A stretch of DNA of 64,000 bases from UBA6522 sp965221035. Its GTDB lineage: Bacteria > Pseudomonadota > Gammaproteobacteria > Steroidobacterales > Rariloculaceae. The position numbers were made by a program, and so were the translations under genes. The notes beneath the pieces are model-generated. The model was not told the origin of the DNA. It ran no database searches and saw nothing but the letters and a program-made list of their open reading frames with translations. Positions 27,804 to 36,587 of this stretch are shown here, in pieces. The first letter of the stretch is position 1, and each line of letters starts with the position of its first letter. Location: positions 2,108,001-2,172,000 of the forward strand of contig OZ244860.1 in assembly GCA_965221035.1 (NCBI GenBank). Direction: 5' to 3'.

Positions 27804-29063
27804 TCAGGTTGATGCGGCGCTGGTATCCTCCCAACCCGCTTCGACGACGTTCAGCGTTACCCGGGCGAACCTGCGCTTGCCCACCTGGACGGTTCTCGGC
27901 GACCCACCGGCTTCAAGCTCCAACTTCGGGTCGGATATCCGCTCGCCATCCACACGGACCGCCCCCTGCCTGACCATGCGAATGGCCTCGGACGTGCTGG
28001 CCACCAGGGCGCTGTCCCTGAGAACGTAGGCGATCCCGAGAGTCGGCCCCGCACAACTCAGCTCCATCTCCGGCATCTGCTCCGGAGCCTGGCCGTGGCG
28101 ATGCCTGGCAATGAAATCCTGTTGGGCTTGCCGGGCCGCCGCGTCGTCATGGAAGCGCGCGACGATTTCCCGCGCCAGCAGAAACTTGACATCCCGCGGG
28201 TTGGATCCGGACTCGATGCCGGACTTGAGGCTTTCGATCTCCGCCAGGGACCGAAAGCTCAGCAACTCGAAATACCGCCACATGAGTTCATCGGAAACTG
28301 ACATCAGCTTGCCGAACATTTCGGCGGGAGGCTCGTCGATCCCGACCGCATTGCCCAGGGACTTGGACATCTTGTTGACTCCGTCCAACCCTTCCAGCAA
28401 GGGCACCGTCAATACCACCTGCGGCGGCTGCCCGTACGTCTCCTGCAACTGCCTGCCGACGAGGAGGTTGAATGTCTGGTCGGTACCGCCCAGTTCCACG
28501 TCCGCCTTCAGCGCCACGGAGTCGTATCCCTGCGCCAGGGGGTAGAGAAATTCGTGGATGGCGATCGGCTGGCCCAGCTGATATCGCTTGCGGAAATCGT
28601 CCCGTTCGAGCATTCGCGCTACCGTATGTCGTGACGCGAGCTTCACCAGGCCCGCCGCGCCCAACTCGGTCATCCAACGGGAATTGAAGTCGAGCCGCGT
28701 TCTCTCAGGGTCCAGCACCTTGTAGACCTGCGCTTCGTACGTACGAGCATTAGCCAGTATCTGCTCTTCGGACAATGCCGGCCTGGTTGCGCTCTTGCCC
28801 GAAGGATCGCCGATCATGCCTGTGAAATCGCCTATCACGAATATCACGATGTGGCCGAAGTCCTGGAACTGCCGCATCTTGTTGAGCAACACGGTGTGGC
28901 CGAGGTGCAGATCCGGAGCAGTGGGGTCGAAGCCCACCTTGACGGTCAGCGGCCTGCCCAGACGCAACCGTTCCCGCAATTCGCTTTCGAGCAGGACTTC
29001 CACCGCGCCGCGGCGCAATTCCTCGAGTTGTCGGTCCACATCGACCTGCGTGGCGTCTAGCAT
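27804..29063 (-). CDS. tyrS: Tyrosine--tRNA ligase
   Basis: The 419-residue class I synthetase charges tRNA-Tyr. It has the HIGH-type motif HLGHTVLLNK near residue 50, the tyrosine-site segment YDSVALKADVELGGTDQTFNLLVGR near 175-200, KMSKS in GVNKMSKSLGN near 230, and a C-terminal S4 RNA-binding domain (RMVRQGAVRVDGERISDP). The frame could start 21 codons earlier, but ATG 29063 is preceded by GGAAG at eight bases and matches the family start. It lies just upstream of the rRNA operon on the same strand, so its transcription may run into rrn P1. Confidence 0.95.
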   Translation of the reverse strand: MLDATQVDVDRQLEELRRGAVEVLLESELRERLRLGRPLTVKVGFDPTAPDLHLGHTVLLNKMRQFQDFGHIVIFVIGDFTGMIGDPSGKSATRPALSEEQILANARTYEAQVYKVLDPERTRLDFNSRWMTELGAAGLVKLASRHTVARMLERDDFRKRYQLGQPIAIHEFLYPLAQGYDSVALKADVELGGTDQTFNLLVGRQLQETYGQPPQVVLTVPLLEGLDGVNKMSKSLGNAVGIDEPPAEMFGKLMSVSDELMWRYFELLSFRSLAEIESLKSGIESGSNPRDVKFLLAREIVARFHDDAAARQAQQDFIARHRHGQAPEQMPEMELSCAGPTLGIAYVLRDSALVASTSEAIRMVRQGAVRVDGERISDPKLELEAGGSPRTVQVGKRRFARVTLNVVEAGWEDTSAAST

Positions 29064-29164
29064 GGGGAAATCTTCCGGCCCACCGTTCCGAATACGAAAT
29101 TCACCACCCACCGCAAAGGTCTTCATGCGGCTGCAATCGACCCTCGGCGTTTCGCTTGGCGGCG

Positions 29165-29192
29165 AGTATAGCCCGTTCAGCCTTCAACTCAA
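29165..29192 (-). promoter_or_regulatory. Candidate tyrS promoter
   Basis: On the minus strand TTGAGT and TATACT are spaced by 16 bases, about 100 bases upstream of the chosen tyrS start. It lies in the 219-base region shared with the divergent M23 peptidase gene. Confidence 0.5.
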
Positions 29193-29282
29193 CTGGAACT
29201 AACGGCTTCAATGACTTCTTGCCGTTTTGACGGCAGCAAAACAACTCGTTACAGTAATTGGTTGTTTCTTGGAGGGAATTCA

Positions 29283-30770
29283 GTGGGATCATTTCCAAGC
29301 GGTATTCGCCACGATTGCAGGGACGCCCCTATGGGAGCGGCGGCGGCCCCACTGCGACGCTGGACCCGGCTTGCCGCGGGCATGACCATGCCCTTGGTTG
29401 TCGTCGCGGCGATGCTGGTTCTCGTGAGAGCCGGTAGCGAGACGGCGGCGATACCGGAGACGCCCGAGCGACCATCGTCGGCAGAGTCCACACCGATAGC
29501 AAGTATCGTGCCCGACATGCCCTCGGCGCAAGAACCGGAAATCCCGGAGCGTGACCTGTCCGAGTACAGGGTCTCCGAGGACAGGGTCTCCGAGGACAGG
29601 GTCTCCGAGGACAGGGTTTCCGAGGACAGGGTCTCCGGGGACAGGGTTTCCGGGAACAGGATTCGAATGACCGTGGCGCAAGGGGACTCCCTCGGCCAGA
29701 TGTTCAGGCGGCACGACCTGAACCTCGGCGACCTTCACGCCATGGTGGAATTGACTGATGCCACACACTACTTGCGAATGCTGAGCCCCGGCAACGAAGT
29801 CATTGTCACCCACGATCAGGGACGGGTGCGATCGCTGGAACGCGAGATCGACGACTTCAATGCTCTGCGAATCGAGCGAACTACCGACAACTTCAGCGCG
29901 GCCCTGATTGAGCGGCCGGTGGAAACGCTTACCACCGCCGCCCACGGGATTATCGAGAGGTCACTGTTCGAGGCGGCTCAGGATGCCGGTATCGCCGAAC
30001 CGGTCATAATGGAAATGGCCGAAATTTTTCAGTGGGATATCGACTTCCTCAAGGACGTGCGCACCGGCGACGAATTCACGGTCATTTACGAACAGCTCTG
30101 GCGCGACGGGGAGAAACTGAAAGACGGCACCATTCTCGCCGCCGAGTTCATCAACCAGGGTATGCCCTACCGCGCAGCCCGTCATGAGGACGGCAGCGGA
30201 GTTGCCGATTATTTCACTCCGGAAGGGCGAAGCGTTCGAAAGGCGTTTATCCGCGCCCCGGTCGACTTCACGAGAATCAGTTCAACCTTCAGCCAGAGTC
30301 GCCTCCATCCCATCCTCAACACGATCCGCCCTCACCGGGGTGTCGACTATGCGGCGCCCTCCGGCACTCCGGTTCGCGCGGCCGGGGACGGCACCGTGAG
30401 CTTCCGGGGGTCCCGAAATGGTTTCGGAAATACCGTAGTCATCAGGCACGGCGGCAAGATCACCACCCTCTACGCCCACCTGTCCCGGTTTGCCGAGATT
30501 CAAGTTGGCAGCCGTGTCCAGCAGGGCCAGACCATCGGCTATGTCGGCATGACCGGCATGGCTACAGGTCCCCACCTGCACTACGAGTACCAGGTCGACG
30601 GAGTCCATCGCGACCCGCAAACCGCTTCCTTCGCATCCTCGGAACCCGTGTACCTGGCGGATGCCGAACTGGTCGAGTTTCAGTCTTACGCGGCAACACT
30701 TTGGCGTCGGCTCGATCTGCATCGTTCAACTCAACTCAGGGCATTCTCGGGTAGCGTTGACAGGCCCTAG
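29283..30770 (+). CDS. M23 family murein endopeptidase (MepM/OapA-like) with coding minisatellite
   Basis: The 495-residue protein should be anchored by one N-terminal helix (MTMPLVVVAAMLVLV, about residues 33-48) with the rest periplasmic. A LysM/OapA-like segment (MTVAQGDSLGQMFRRHDLNLGDLHAMV) precedes the peptidase. The lysostaphin-type zinc site is HRGVDYAAPSGTPV and GPHLHYEYQVDG near residues 335-460. All ligands (H, D, HxH) are present, so it should cut peptidoglycan cross-links. Between helix and LysM-like part lies a six-unit RVSED repeat. The GTG at 29283 is chosen because GGAGG ends seven bases before it. The next gene, anmK, starts four bases after its stop: murein cutting and recycling are coupled. 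Confidence 0.9.
   Translation: MGSFPSGIRHDCRDAPMGAAAAPLRRWTRLAAGMTMPLVVVAAMLVLVRAGSETAAIPETPERPSSAESTPIASIVPDMPSAQEPEIPERDLSEYRVSEDRVSEDRVSEDRVSEDRVSGDRVSGNRIRMTVAQGDSLGQMFRRHDLNLGDLHAMVELTDATHYLRMLSPGNEVIVTHDQGRVRSLEREIDDFNALRIERTTDNFSAALIERPVETLTTAAHGIIERSLFEAAQDAGIAEPVIMEMAEIFQWDIDFLKDVRTGDEFTVIYEQLWRDGEKLKDGTILAAEFINQGMPYRAARHEDGSGVADYFTPEGRSVRKAFIRAPVDFTRISSTFSQSRLHPILNTIRPHRGVDYAAPSGTPVRAAGDGTVSFRGSRNGFGNTVVIRHGGKITTLYAHLSRFAEIQVGSRVQQGQTIGYVGMTGMATGPHLHYEYQVDGVHRDPQTASFASSEPVYLADAELVEFQSYAATLWRRLDLHRSTQLRAFSGSVDRP
29565..29654 (+). repeat. 15-bp coding minisatellite, six units
   Basis: The unit GACAGGGTCTCCGAG, with variants, encodes DRVSE; the series reads YRVSE, three DRVSE, two DRVSG. 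Unit length is a multiple of three, so copy changes keep the frame. It forms a charged linker between the membrane helix and the LysM-like domain of the M23 peptidase. Confidence 0.92.
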
Positions 30771-30773
30771 CCT

Positions 30774-31889
30774 GTGGGCAGGTTGTACCTTGGTCTGATG
30801 TCCGGCACCAGCCAGGACGGGGTGGATGCGGCATTGGTCACGCTGGATTCCCGCGGATACGAAATTCACGGCACGTCCACCACGCCCTATCCCGCCAGCA
30901 TTCGGCAACGCATCGAGACATTGCTAGCCAATTCAACGGTATCCCTGGAGGAACTGGGCGGTCTTGACGTAGCCATCGCCCGTTTCTTCGCCGATTGCGC
31001 GCTCCGGCTGCTTGACGAGAGCGGACACGACCCTGGCAGTGTCGCGGGCATCGGCCACTCGGGCCATACGGTCTTCCACCGGCCGGATGGGCAGGAAGCC
31101 TTTACGCTGCAGTTGGGCGACCCCAGCACAGTGGCTGCCCGCACCGGAATCACCACCGTGGGGCACCTGCGCCAGATGGATATCGCCCTCGGTGGCCAAG
31201 GTGCGCCGCTGGCGCCTGCATTCCACCAATGGGCCTTCGCCGACCCCGGCGAGCGTCGCGCCGTCGTCAACATCGGAGGCATCGCCAATGTCAGTATTCT
31301 GGTGTCCGGACGCGCGCCCCTGGGTTTCGATACCGGCCCGGGAAATACTTTGCTGGACAGGTGGGCGCAGCGTTGCATCGGCCGGCCTTACGACCACGAT
31401 GGCGCGTGGTCGCGGACCGGACATGTGCACAGTGGGCTTCTGGACGAAATGCGGTCGGATCCCTTCTTCCGGCTCCCGGCGCCCAAGTCCACGGGCCTTG
31501 AACATTTCAATCTCGACTGGCTAAAGGCAGCCTTGGAGAGAACGACGGAAAGACCCTGCGACGCGGACGTCCAGGCAACACTCGTCGAATTGACCGCGGC
31601 CACCATCGCCCTCGCGACAAGGGATGCGGGCCGCCGACCGCACCGCGTCATTCTCTGTGGCGGCGGCGCTCGCAATGGGGCGTTGCGGCAACGGCTTGCC
31701 GCCCATCTGGAAGGCATCCCCGTGGAATCCTCAGGCCATCACGGGATCGAACCGGAATGGGTGGAGGCCGTGCTGTTTGCCTGGTTGTCGCGGGCTCGAT
31801 TGCGCGGTGAAACGGGCAACGTCCCTGCCGTCACCGGCGCCCGCCGTGCCGCGATGCTGGGGGGCGTATACTACGGCGGCCGACCCTAG
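30774..31889 (+). CDS. anmK: Anhydro-N-acetylmuramic acid kinase
   Basis: The 371-residue sugar kinase converts 1,6-anhydro-MurNAc to MurNAc-6-phosphate during murein recycling in the cytoplasm. Motifs: GLMSGTSQDGVDAAL (ATP site), GHSGHTVFHRP, RQMDIALGGQGAPLAPAFH (catalytic Asp in DIALGGQG), VVNIGGIANVSIL, GFDTGPGNTLLD and ILCGGGARNGALRQRL. GTG start four bases after the murein peptidase stop, which fits a shared cell-wall turnover transcript. Confidence 0.95.
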   Translation: MGRLYLGLMSGTSQDGVDAALVTLDSRGYEIHGTSTTPYPASIRQRIETLLANSTVSLEELGGLDVAIARFFADCALRLLDESGHDPGSVAGIGHSGHTVFHRPDGQEAFTLQLGDPSTVAARTGITTVGHLRQMDIALGGQGAPLAPAFHQWAFADPGERRAVVNIGGIANVSILVSGRAPLGFDTGPGNTLLDRWAQRCIGRPYDHDGAWSRTGHVHSGLLDEMRSDPFFRLPAPKSTGLEHFNLDWLKAALERTTERPCDADVQATLVELTAATIALATRDAGRRPHRVILCGGGARNGALRQRLAAHLEGIPVESSGHHGIEPEWVEAVLFAWLSRARLRGETGNVPAVTGARRAAMLGGVYYGGRP

Positions 31890-31900
31890 AATCTCTCGCC

Positions 31901-33979
31901 GTGGACACCGTCAATCTCAAGCTGCCCGACTACTACATCAATCGGGAGCTGTCGCAACTCGAATTCAACATGCGGGTGCTGCGGCAGTCGAGGGATGAGA
32001 CCGTCCCGCTGCTGGAACGGCTCAAGTTCCTTTGCATATCCTCCACCAACCTGGACGAATTCTTCGAGATACGCGTATCGGGCCTGAAACAGCGTCTGGC
32101 GATCAGCCCGGCCCCCATCGGCCCTGAATCCATGGCGCCCGCCGAAGTCCTGCGGATCCTCGCGGACAGGATAGGCCGGTTGGTTTCCGAACAATACCGG
32201 GTACTGAACGACGAACTCATCCCGCAACTCGCCAACGCCGGAATTCGGTTCATTCGGCGTTCCGAGTGGAGCGCGGATCAGCGCAGTTGGCTGGAGAATT
32301 ATTTTCACACCGAGGTGGTCTCGGTGCTCAGTCCCACCACGCTGGACCCCACCCGCCCGATACCACGCATACTGAACAAGAGCCTCAATTTCATAGTCAG
32401 CGTTCATGGCCGGGACGCGTTCGGACGCCAGCGGCACCGTGCCATTGTTCAGGCACCGCGGTCGCTGCCCAGGCTCATCCAGTTGCCGGTGAAACTGCCC
32501 GGCACCGGGAGCGCTGACTTCGTCCTGCTTTCGTCCATCATCCATGCCTTCGCCGACCAGCTGTTCGCCGGCCTGACCATTGAAGGCTGCTACCAGTTTC
32601 GAGTGACACGCAACAGCGACTTCTACCTGGATCACGAAGAGGTCGACGACCTCATCAGGGCACTGGAAGGCGAGCTGTTCGAGAGCAGATATGGCGCCGC
32701 CGTTCGCCTTGAGACGGCTCATAACTGCCCGGACGAGCTGGCCGAGTACCTGCTGGAACATTTCAACCTGGACCGCCAGGACTTGTATCAGGTGGACGGT
32801 CCCGTCAATCTCGAGCGGCTGCTGGCAGTTTACGATCTCGTCGACTCGCCGCAATTGAAGTATCGCCCGTTCACGCCGGGCGTCCCCAAGGTCCTGATCA
32901 ACTCCGCCAACGTGTTCGACGTCATCGCCCGTGGGGATATCCTGCTGCATCACCCCTACCAGTCCTTTACGCCGGTGATGGACTTCCTCTACCACGCCGC
33001 CACCGACCCGGACGTGCTGGCCATCAAGCAGACGCTCTACCGGACCAGCCCGGACTCCCCGCTGGTGGACAGCCTGGTGCAGGCGGCCAGGGCGGGCAAG
33101 GAGGTGATGGTGGTGATCGAACTCCGGGCACGGTTCGACGAGGCGGCGAATATCGAGCTGGCCAACCGCCTGCAGGAAGCGGGCGCCCATGTGGTCTATG
33201 GCGTCGCGGGCTACAAGACGCACTGCAAGATGTTGCTGGTCGTGCGCAGGGAGGGCGCACGGCTCAGGCGCTACATGCACCTCAGCACGGGCAATTACCA
33301 TCCCAGGACGGCACGCGTGTACTCCGACTACGGTTTGCTGACCGCCAATGAGCTATTGGGCGAGGACATCCACCAGGTATTCATGCAGATAACCAGCCTG
33401 ACAAAGACCTCAAGCTTGAATCTGCTCTTTCAGGCTCCATTCACCCTGCGCGACAAGCTCATCGAACTGATTCGGCGCGAAACAAGCCACGCGACAGCCG
33501 GCCGCAAGGCGCGGATCGTCGTCAAGGTCAACGCGCTGGTGGAACCGCACGTGATTCGGGCGCTGTACAAGGCGTCGATGGAAGGCGTCTCCGTCGATCT
33601 GATTGTCCGCGGCATCTGCTGCCTGAGGCCCGGCATCCCCGGGGTCTCCGAGAATATACGCGTACGATCGATCGTCGGGCGCTTCCTGGAGCATGCTCGA
33701 TGCTACTACTTCCAAAATGACGGCGCGGAGGAAGTCTACTGCTCCAGTGCGGACTGGATGGACCGCAATTTATACCGCCGCATCGAGATCATGTACCCGA
33801 TCCTCAACGGTGCGCTGAAGCGGCGGTTGGTCAGGGACCTTCAGACCAACCTCGACGACAATACGCAGGCCTGGGAATTGAACGCAGACGGCACCTACCG
33901 CCGCTGTCAACCGCAAGCGGAGGAAGAGGCGGTCTCGGTGCAGACCGTTCTACTGCGGGAACTCTCCGAATCCTCCTGA
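31901..33979 (+). CDS. ppk1: Polyphosphate kinase 1
   Basis: The 692-residue enzyme makes inorganic polyphosphate from ATP. The N-terminal INRELSQLEFNMRVL, the SSTNLDEFFEIRVSGLK segment, RGDILLHHPYQSFTPV, the autophosphorylated histidine in GYKTHCKMLLVVRRE, and LSTGNYHPRTARVYSDYGL all match PPK1. Length is that of the four-domain family (about 690). GTG start 11 bases after anmK. Its 3' end overlaps the convergent ppx gene by 73 bases. Confidence 0.96.
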   Translation: MDTVNLKLPDYYINRELSQLEFNMRVLRQSRDETVPLLERLKFLCISSTNLDEFFEIRVSGLKQRLAISPAPIGPESMAPAEVLRILADRIGRLVSEQYRVLNDELIPQLANAGIRFIRRSEWSADQRSWLENYFHTEVVSVLSPTTLDPTRPIPRILNKSLNFIVSVHGRDAFGRQRHRAIVQAPRSLPRLIQLPVKLPGTGSADFVLLSSIIHAFADQLFAGLTIEGCYQFRVTRNSDFYLDHEEVDDLIRALEGELFESRYGAAVRLETAHNCPDELAEYLLEHFNLDRQDLYQVDGPVNLERLLAVYDLVDSPQLKYRPFTPGVPKVLINSANVFDVIARGDILLHHPYQSFTPVMDFLYHAATDPDVLAIKQTLYRTSPDSPLVDSLVQAARAGKEVMVVIELRARFDEAANIELANRLQEAGAHVVYGVAGYKTHCKMLLVVRREGARLRRYMHLSTGNYHPRTARVYSDYGLLTANELLGEDIHQVFMQITSLTKTSSLNLLFQAPFTLRDKLIELIRRETSHATAGRKARIVVKVNALVEPHVIRALYKASMEGVSVDLIVRGICCLRPGIPGVSENIRVRSIVGRFLEHARCYYFQNDGAEEVYCSSADWMDRNLYRRIEIMYPILNGALKRRLVRDLQTNLDDNTQAWELNADGTYRRCQPQAEEEAVSVQTVLLRELSESS

Positions 33980-35520
33980 TGGCCGAACCGGAATTTCACC
34001 CCGGCCGCCTTGAGCCATGCCTGTTCCTGCTTGAGATCCGCACGGGTCAGGTGATTTTGCAGAAGCCAGGCACGGTCGAACAGCGCCCTTAACCGCTTGC
34101 CCGAGGCGCAGAGCATGATCGGCGGAAATTCCACGGTCTTGCGGCTGCGGTTCAGCAACACCGCCATCCGGAACAACACCGTCAGCCTCAGGGCGGCTTC
34201 GCGCATGGACGAGGGCAGCGCGGAGGTGTCGAATCCGTCCAGCTTGCGTCGATGGTGGCCCACAACGATGGCGAGAAGGTGCTGCTCCAGCGTATTGAAT
34301 CCGGGCAGGTCGGCGTTGGCGATCAGGTAGGCGCCGTGACGATGGTATTTGGCGTGAGCGATATCCAGGCCCAATTCGTGGAGACGCGCTGCCCAGGCAA
34401 GGACTCGGGCATGGAACTCGCCCTTCAAGTCCCAGTCAGATTCCACCTGCGACAGGAGACTCAGCACGGATGATTCCACCCGCTGCGCCTGGGCGCGATC
34501 CACATTGAAGCGCAATTGCAATCCTTCGATTGTCCGATCCCTGGCATCGTGGCGGCGGATACGACCGAGCATGTCATACAGCAAGCCTTCGCGCAGCGCG
34601 CCATCACTGACTTGCAATTCATCGATTCCCAGCCCGGCCATGGCCTCCAGGAGAATCACGATTCCACCGGGGAAGACCGGTGTCCGCTGAGGGTTGAAGC
34701 CCGACAGCCCCAATTGCTGGACACCGCCGGCACGAGTCACTTCGTCGATAATCGTTTCTACGGCATCCACGGTCAGTCCGCGTTCGATCAGCCCCAGGCT
34801 TCGCGCCGCACGTTCCGCGGCGCGGACCGTTCCCGAAGAGCCCACCGCACTCTGCCAACCCATGGACTGGAAGGTTGCGATCACGGGCTGCAGTTCCAGA
34901 CGGGCCGCAAGCCGCGCCTTCCGGAAACGTTCGGCGCTTGCGGCGCCATGCTTGAAGTACCGCTCACTCAAGCCGACACAGCCCATGAACAGGCTTTCCA
35001 TGTACTTGGGCTGGTAGCCCTCACCGATGATCAATTCCGTGCTGCCTCCACCGATGTCCATCACCAGCATCTGGTCCCCGGCGCTTGGCATATGGTGAGA
35101 AACGCCCAAGTAGATCAACCGCGCCTCTTCAATGCCGGAAATGACCTCCACAGGGTGTCCCAGAAGAGCTTGCGCGGCTTTCAGAAAACCCCTCGCGCGC
35201 GTGGCCTGGCGCAACGTGTTGGTGCCCACGACACGCACCCTTCCGGCTTGCACGTCCGTGAGCCGCTCGCCGAAACGCCCCAGGCAACCCAATGCCCGCT
35301 CGGCGGCGTCTTCGCTCAATCTCCCCTTCGCGTCAAGTCCTGAAGCGAGCCGCACCATCTCCCGAATTCGGTCGATGATGATGAATTGCCCATGCCTCAG
35401 CCGGGCGACCACCATGTGGAAACTGTTGGAACCGAGGTCGACCGCGGCCATGACGGCCGGCGGTTCTTCCCTGGACGGCAACTCTATGACTTGCGAAACA
35501 CCAGGGTGGGCGTTCGCCAC
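33907..35520 (-). CDS. ppx: Exopolyphosphatase / guanosine pentaphosphate phosphatase (Ppx/GppA)
   Basis: The 537-residue ASKHA phosphatase has AAVDLGSNSFHMVVARL near residue 25, VISGIEEARLIYLGV, the glycine-rich MDIGGGSTELIIGEG, and a C-terminal HD-like domain (ARLHELGLDIAHAKYHRHGAYLIAN). It degrades polyphosphate from the end and may also remove phosphate from pppGpp. It is transcribed toward ppk1 and overlaps it tail to tail, so each mRNA is antisense to the other at its 3' end. erpA is immediately upstream on the same strand. Confidence 0.93.
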   Translation of the reverse strand: MANAHPGVSQVIELPSREEPPAVMAAVDLGSNSFHMVVARLRHGQFIIIDRIREMVRLASGLDAKGRLSEDAAERALGCLGRFGERLTDVQAGRVRVVGTNTLRQATRARGFLKAAQALLGHPVEVISGIEEARLIYLGVSHHMPSAGDQMLVMDIGGGSTELIIGEGYQPKYMESLFMGCVGLSERYFKHGAASAERFRKARLAARLELQPVIATFQSMGWQSAVGSSGTVRAAERAARSLGLIERGLTVDAVETIIDEVTRAGGVQQLGLSGFNPQRTPVFPGGIVILLEAMAGLGIDELQVSDGALREGLLYDMLGRIRRHDARDRTIEGLQLRFNVDRAQAQRVESSVLSLLSQVESDWDLKGEFHARVLAWAARLHELGLDIAHAKYHRHGAYLIANADLPGFNTLEQHLLAIVVGHHRRKLDGFDTSALPSSMREAALRLTVLFRMAVLLNRSRKTVEFPPIMLCASGKRLRALFDRAWLLQNHLTRADLKQEQAWLKAAGVKFRFGHQEDSESSRSRTVCTETASSSACG

Positions 35521-35526
35521 GGGGAC

Positions 35527-35877
35527 CTAAACGGAGAACGACGACCCACAACCGCAGGTCGTGGTGGCATTGGGATTGCGAATTATGAATTGTGCGCCGG
35601 AAAGGTCTTCCTTGTAATCGATCTCGGCACCCATCAGGTATTGCACACTCATTGGGTCAATCAACAGCGTGACACCGCGACTCTCGATCTCGGTATCTCC
35701 CTGTTCGATCGCTTCGTCGAACGTGAAGCCGTACTGGAAACCCGAGCATCCGCCCCCGGAAATGTATACGCGCAGCTTGAGCTCGGAGTTTCCCTCCTGC
35801 TCGATCAGCTGACCCACCTTGTCCGCCGCCGCATCGGTAAAATTGAGCGGTGGCGGCAATTGAAGTTCGCTTGCCAT
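35527..35877 (-). CDS. erpA: Iron-sulfur cluster insertion protein ErpA (A-type carrier)
   Basis: The protein has 116 residues from ATG 35877. The three cluster-binding cysteines are in SGGGCSGFQYGF and the C-terminal TTCGCGSSFSV. The FTDAAADKVGQLIEQEGN and VTLLIDPMSVQYLMGAEIDYKEDLSGAQFIIRNPNA segments are typical of ErpA rather than SufA. It hands Fe-S clusters to apoproteins such as IspG. The extra 12 upstream codons in frame are unlike the family. Confidence 0.93.
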   Translation of the reverse strand: MASELQLPPPLNFTDAAADKVGQLIEQEGNSELKLRVYISGGGCSGFQYGFTFDEAIEQGDTEIESRGVTLLIDPMSVQYLMGAEIDYKEDLSGAQFIIRNPNATTTCGCGSSFSV

Positions 35878-35973
35878 ACGCCAATGATGACGCGATTGCG
35901 TGTTTGCGTCCACATCTAATTCCGGAATCCGAGCTCGGCAAGCGAAGCGTCGGGCATGCCGGGTGGGCCCGTT

Positions 35974-36507
35974 TCAACCCGTATCCGACAGCCACCAGTG
36001 CCGAGGCCACCATCGCGGCGGAGGTGGAGGCGGAGGAGAGGCCACACCGCACAGCTCGGTCAACGCTCGTGCGTAGACCTGGCGCTTGAAATAGATCACC
36101 TTGCCTACCGGCGCCCAATACTGGACCCAGCGGAATCGGTCGAATTCCGGTTCGACGGTGGTATCGCAACGCACGCAGCCGGGATCGCAAAGCAGCTTCA
36201 GAAGATACCAACGCTGCTTCTGTCCGATGCAAAGCGGTTTCTGCTTGCGTTGATATCGCTCCGGCAATCGATAACGCAGCCAGTCGCGCGTAAAGCCCAA
36301 CGTTTCCACATCCCCGCTGTCGAGGCCGACTTCTTCCTTGAGTTCCCTGTACATCGCCTCGACCACACTCTCGTGGCGGCGGATGCCGCCTTGGGGAAAC
36401 TGCCATCCGCGACCCCCGGCGCGCCCGCCGATGAGCACTTTCCCGTCGCCGTCCATGAGAATCATGCCGACATTCGCACGAAAGCCTTCCGAATCGATCC
36501 AGTCCAT
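35974..36507 (-). CDS. rppH: RNA pyrophosphohydrolase
   Basis: The 177-residue Nudix hydrolase removes pyrophosphate from mRNA 5' ends and so triggers decay. The start MDWIDSEGFRANVGMILMD and the Nudix box GGIRRHESVVEAMYRELKEEVGL fit RppH exactly, followed by the KPLCIGQKQRWYLLKLL segment. The C-terminus is unusual: a proline-rich run after CGVASP ending in RWWPRHWWLSDTG. It lies between erpA and tyrA on the same strand. Confidence 0.94.
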   Translation of the reverse strand: MDWIDSEGFRANVGMILMDGDGKVLIGGRAGGRGWQFPQGGIRRHESVVEAMYRELKEEVGLDSGDVETLGFTRDWLRYRLPERYQRKQKPLCIGQKQRWYLLKLLCDPGCVRCDTTVEPEFDRFRWVQYWAPVGKVIYFKRQVYARALTELCGVASPPPPPPPRWWPRHWWLSDTG

Positions 36508-36587
36508 ATCGAGGTGCCAGAGTCTGACAGCATTCTTTCACAATTGTCCGCAAGCGGCATGACCGGGCTTGCGACACCGGGTGCACA

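Noticed and set aside
29220..29235. TGCCGT...ACGGCA hairpin as a terminator between tyrS and the M23 gene
   Set aside because: The stem is short, has no T tract on the relevant strand, and lies between divergent genes where no terminator is needed.
29565..29654. Short CRISPR-like array
   Set aside because: The units are contiguous 15-mers without spacers and are in frame inside a gene.
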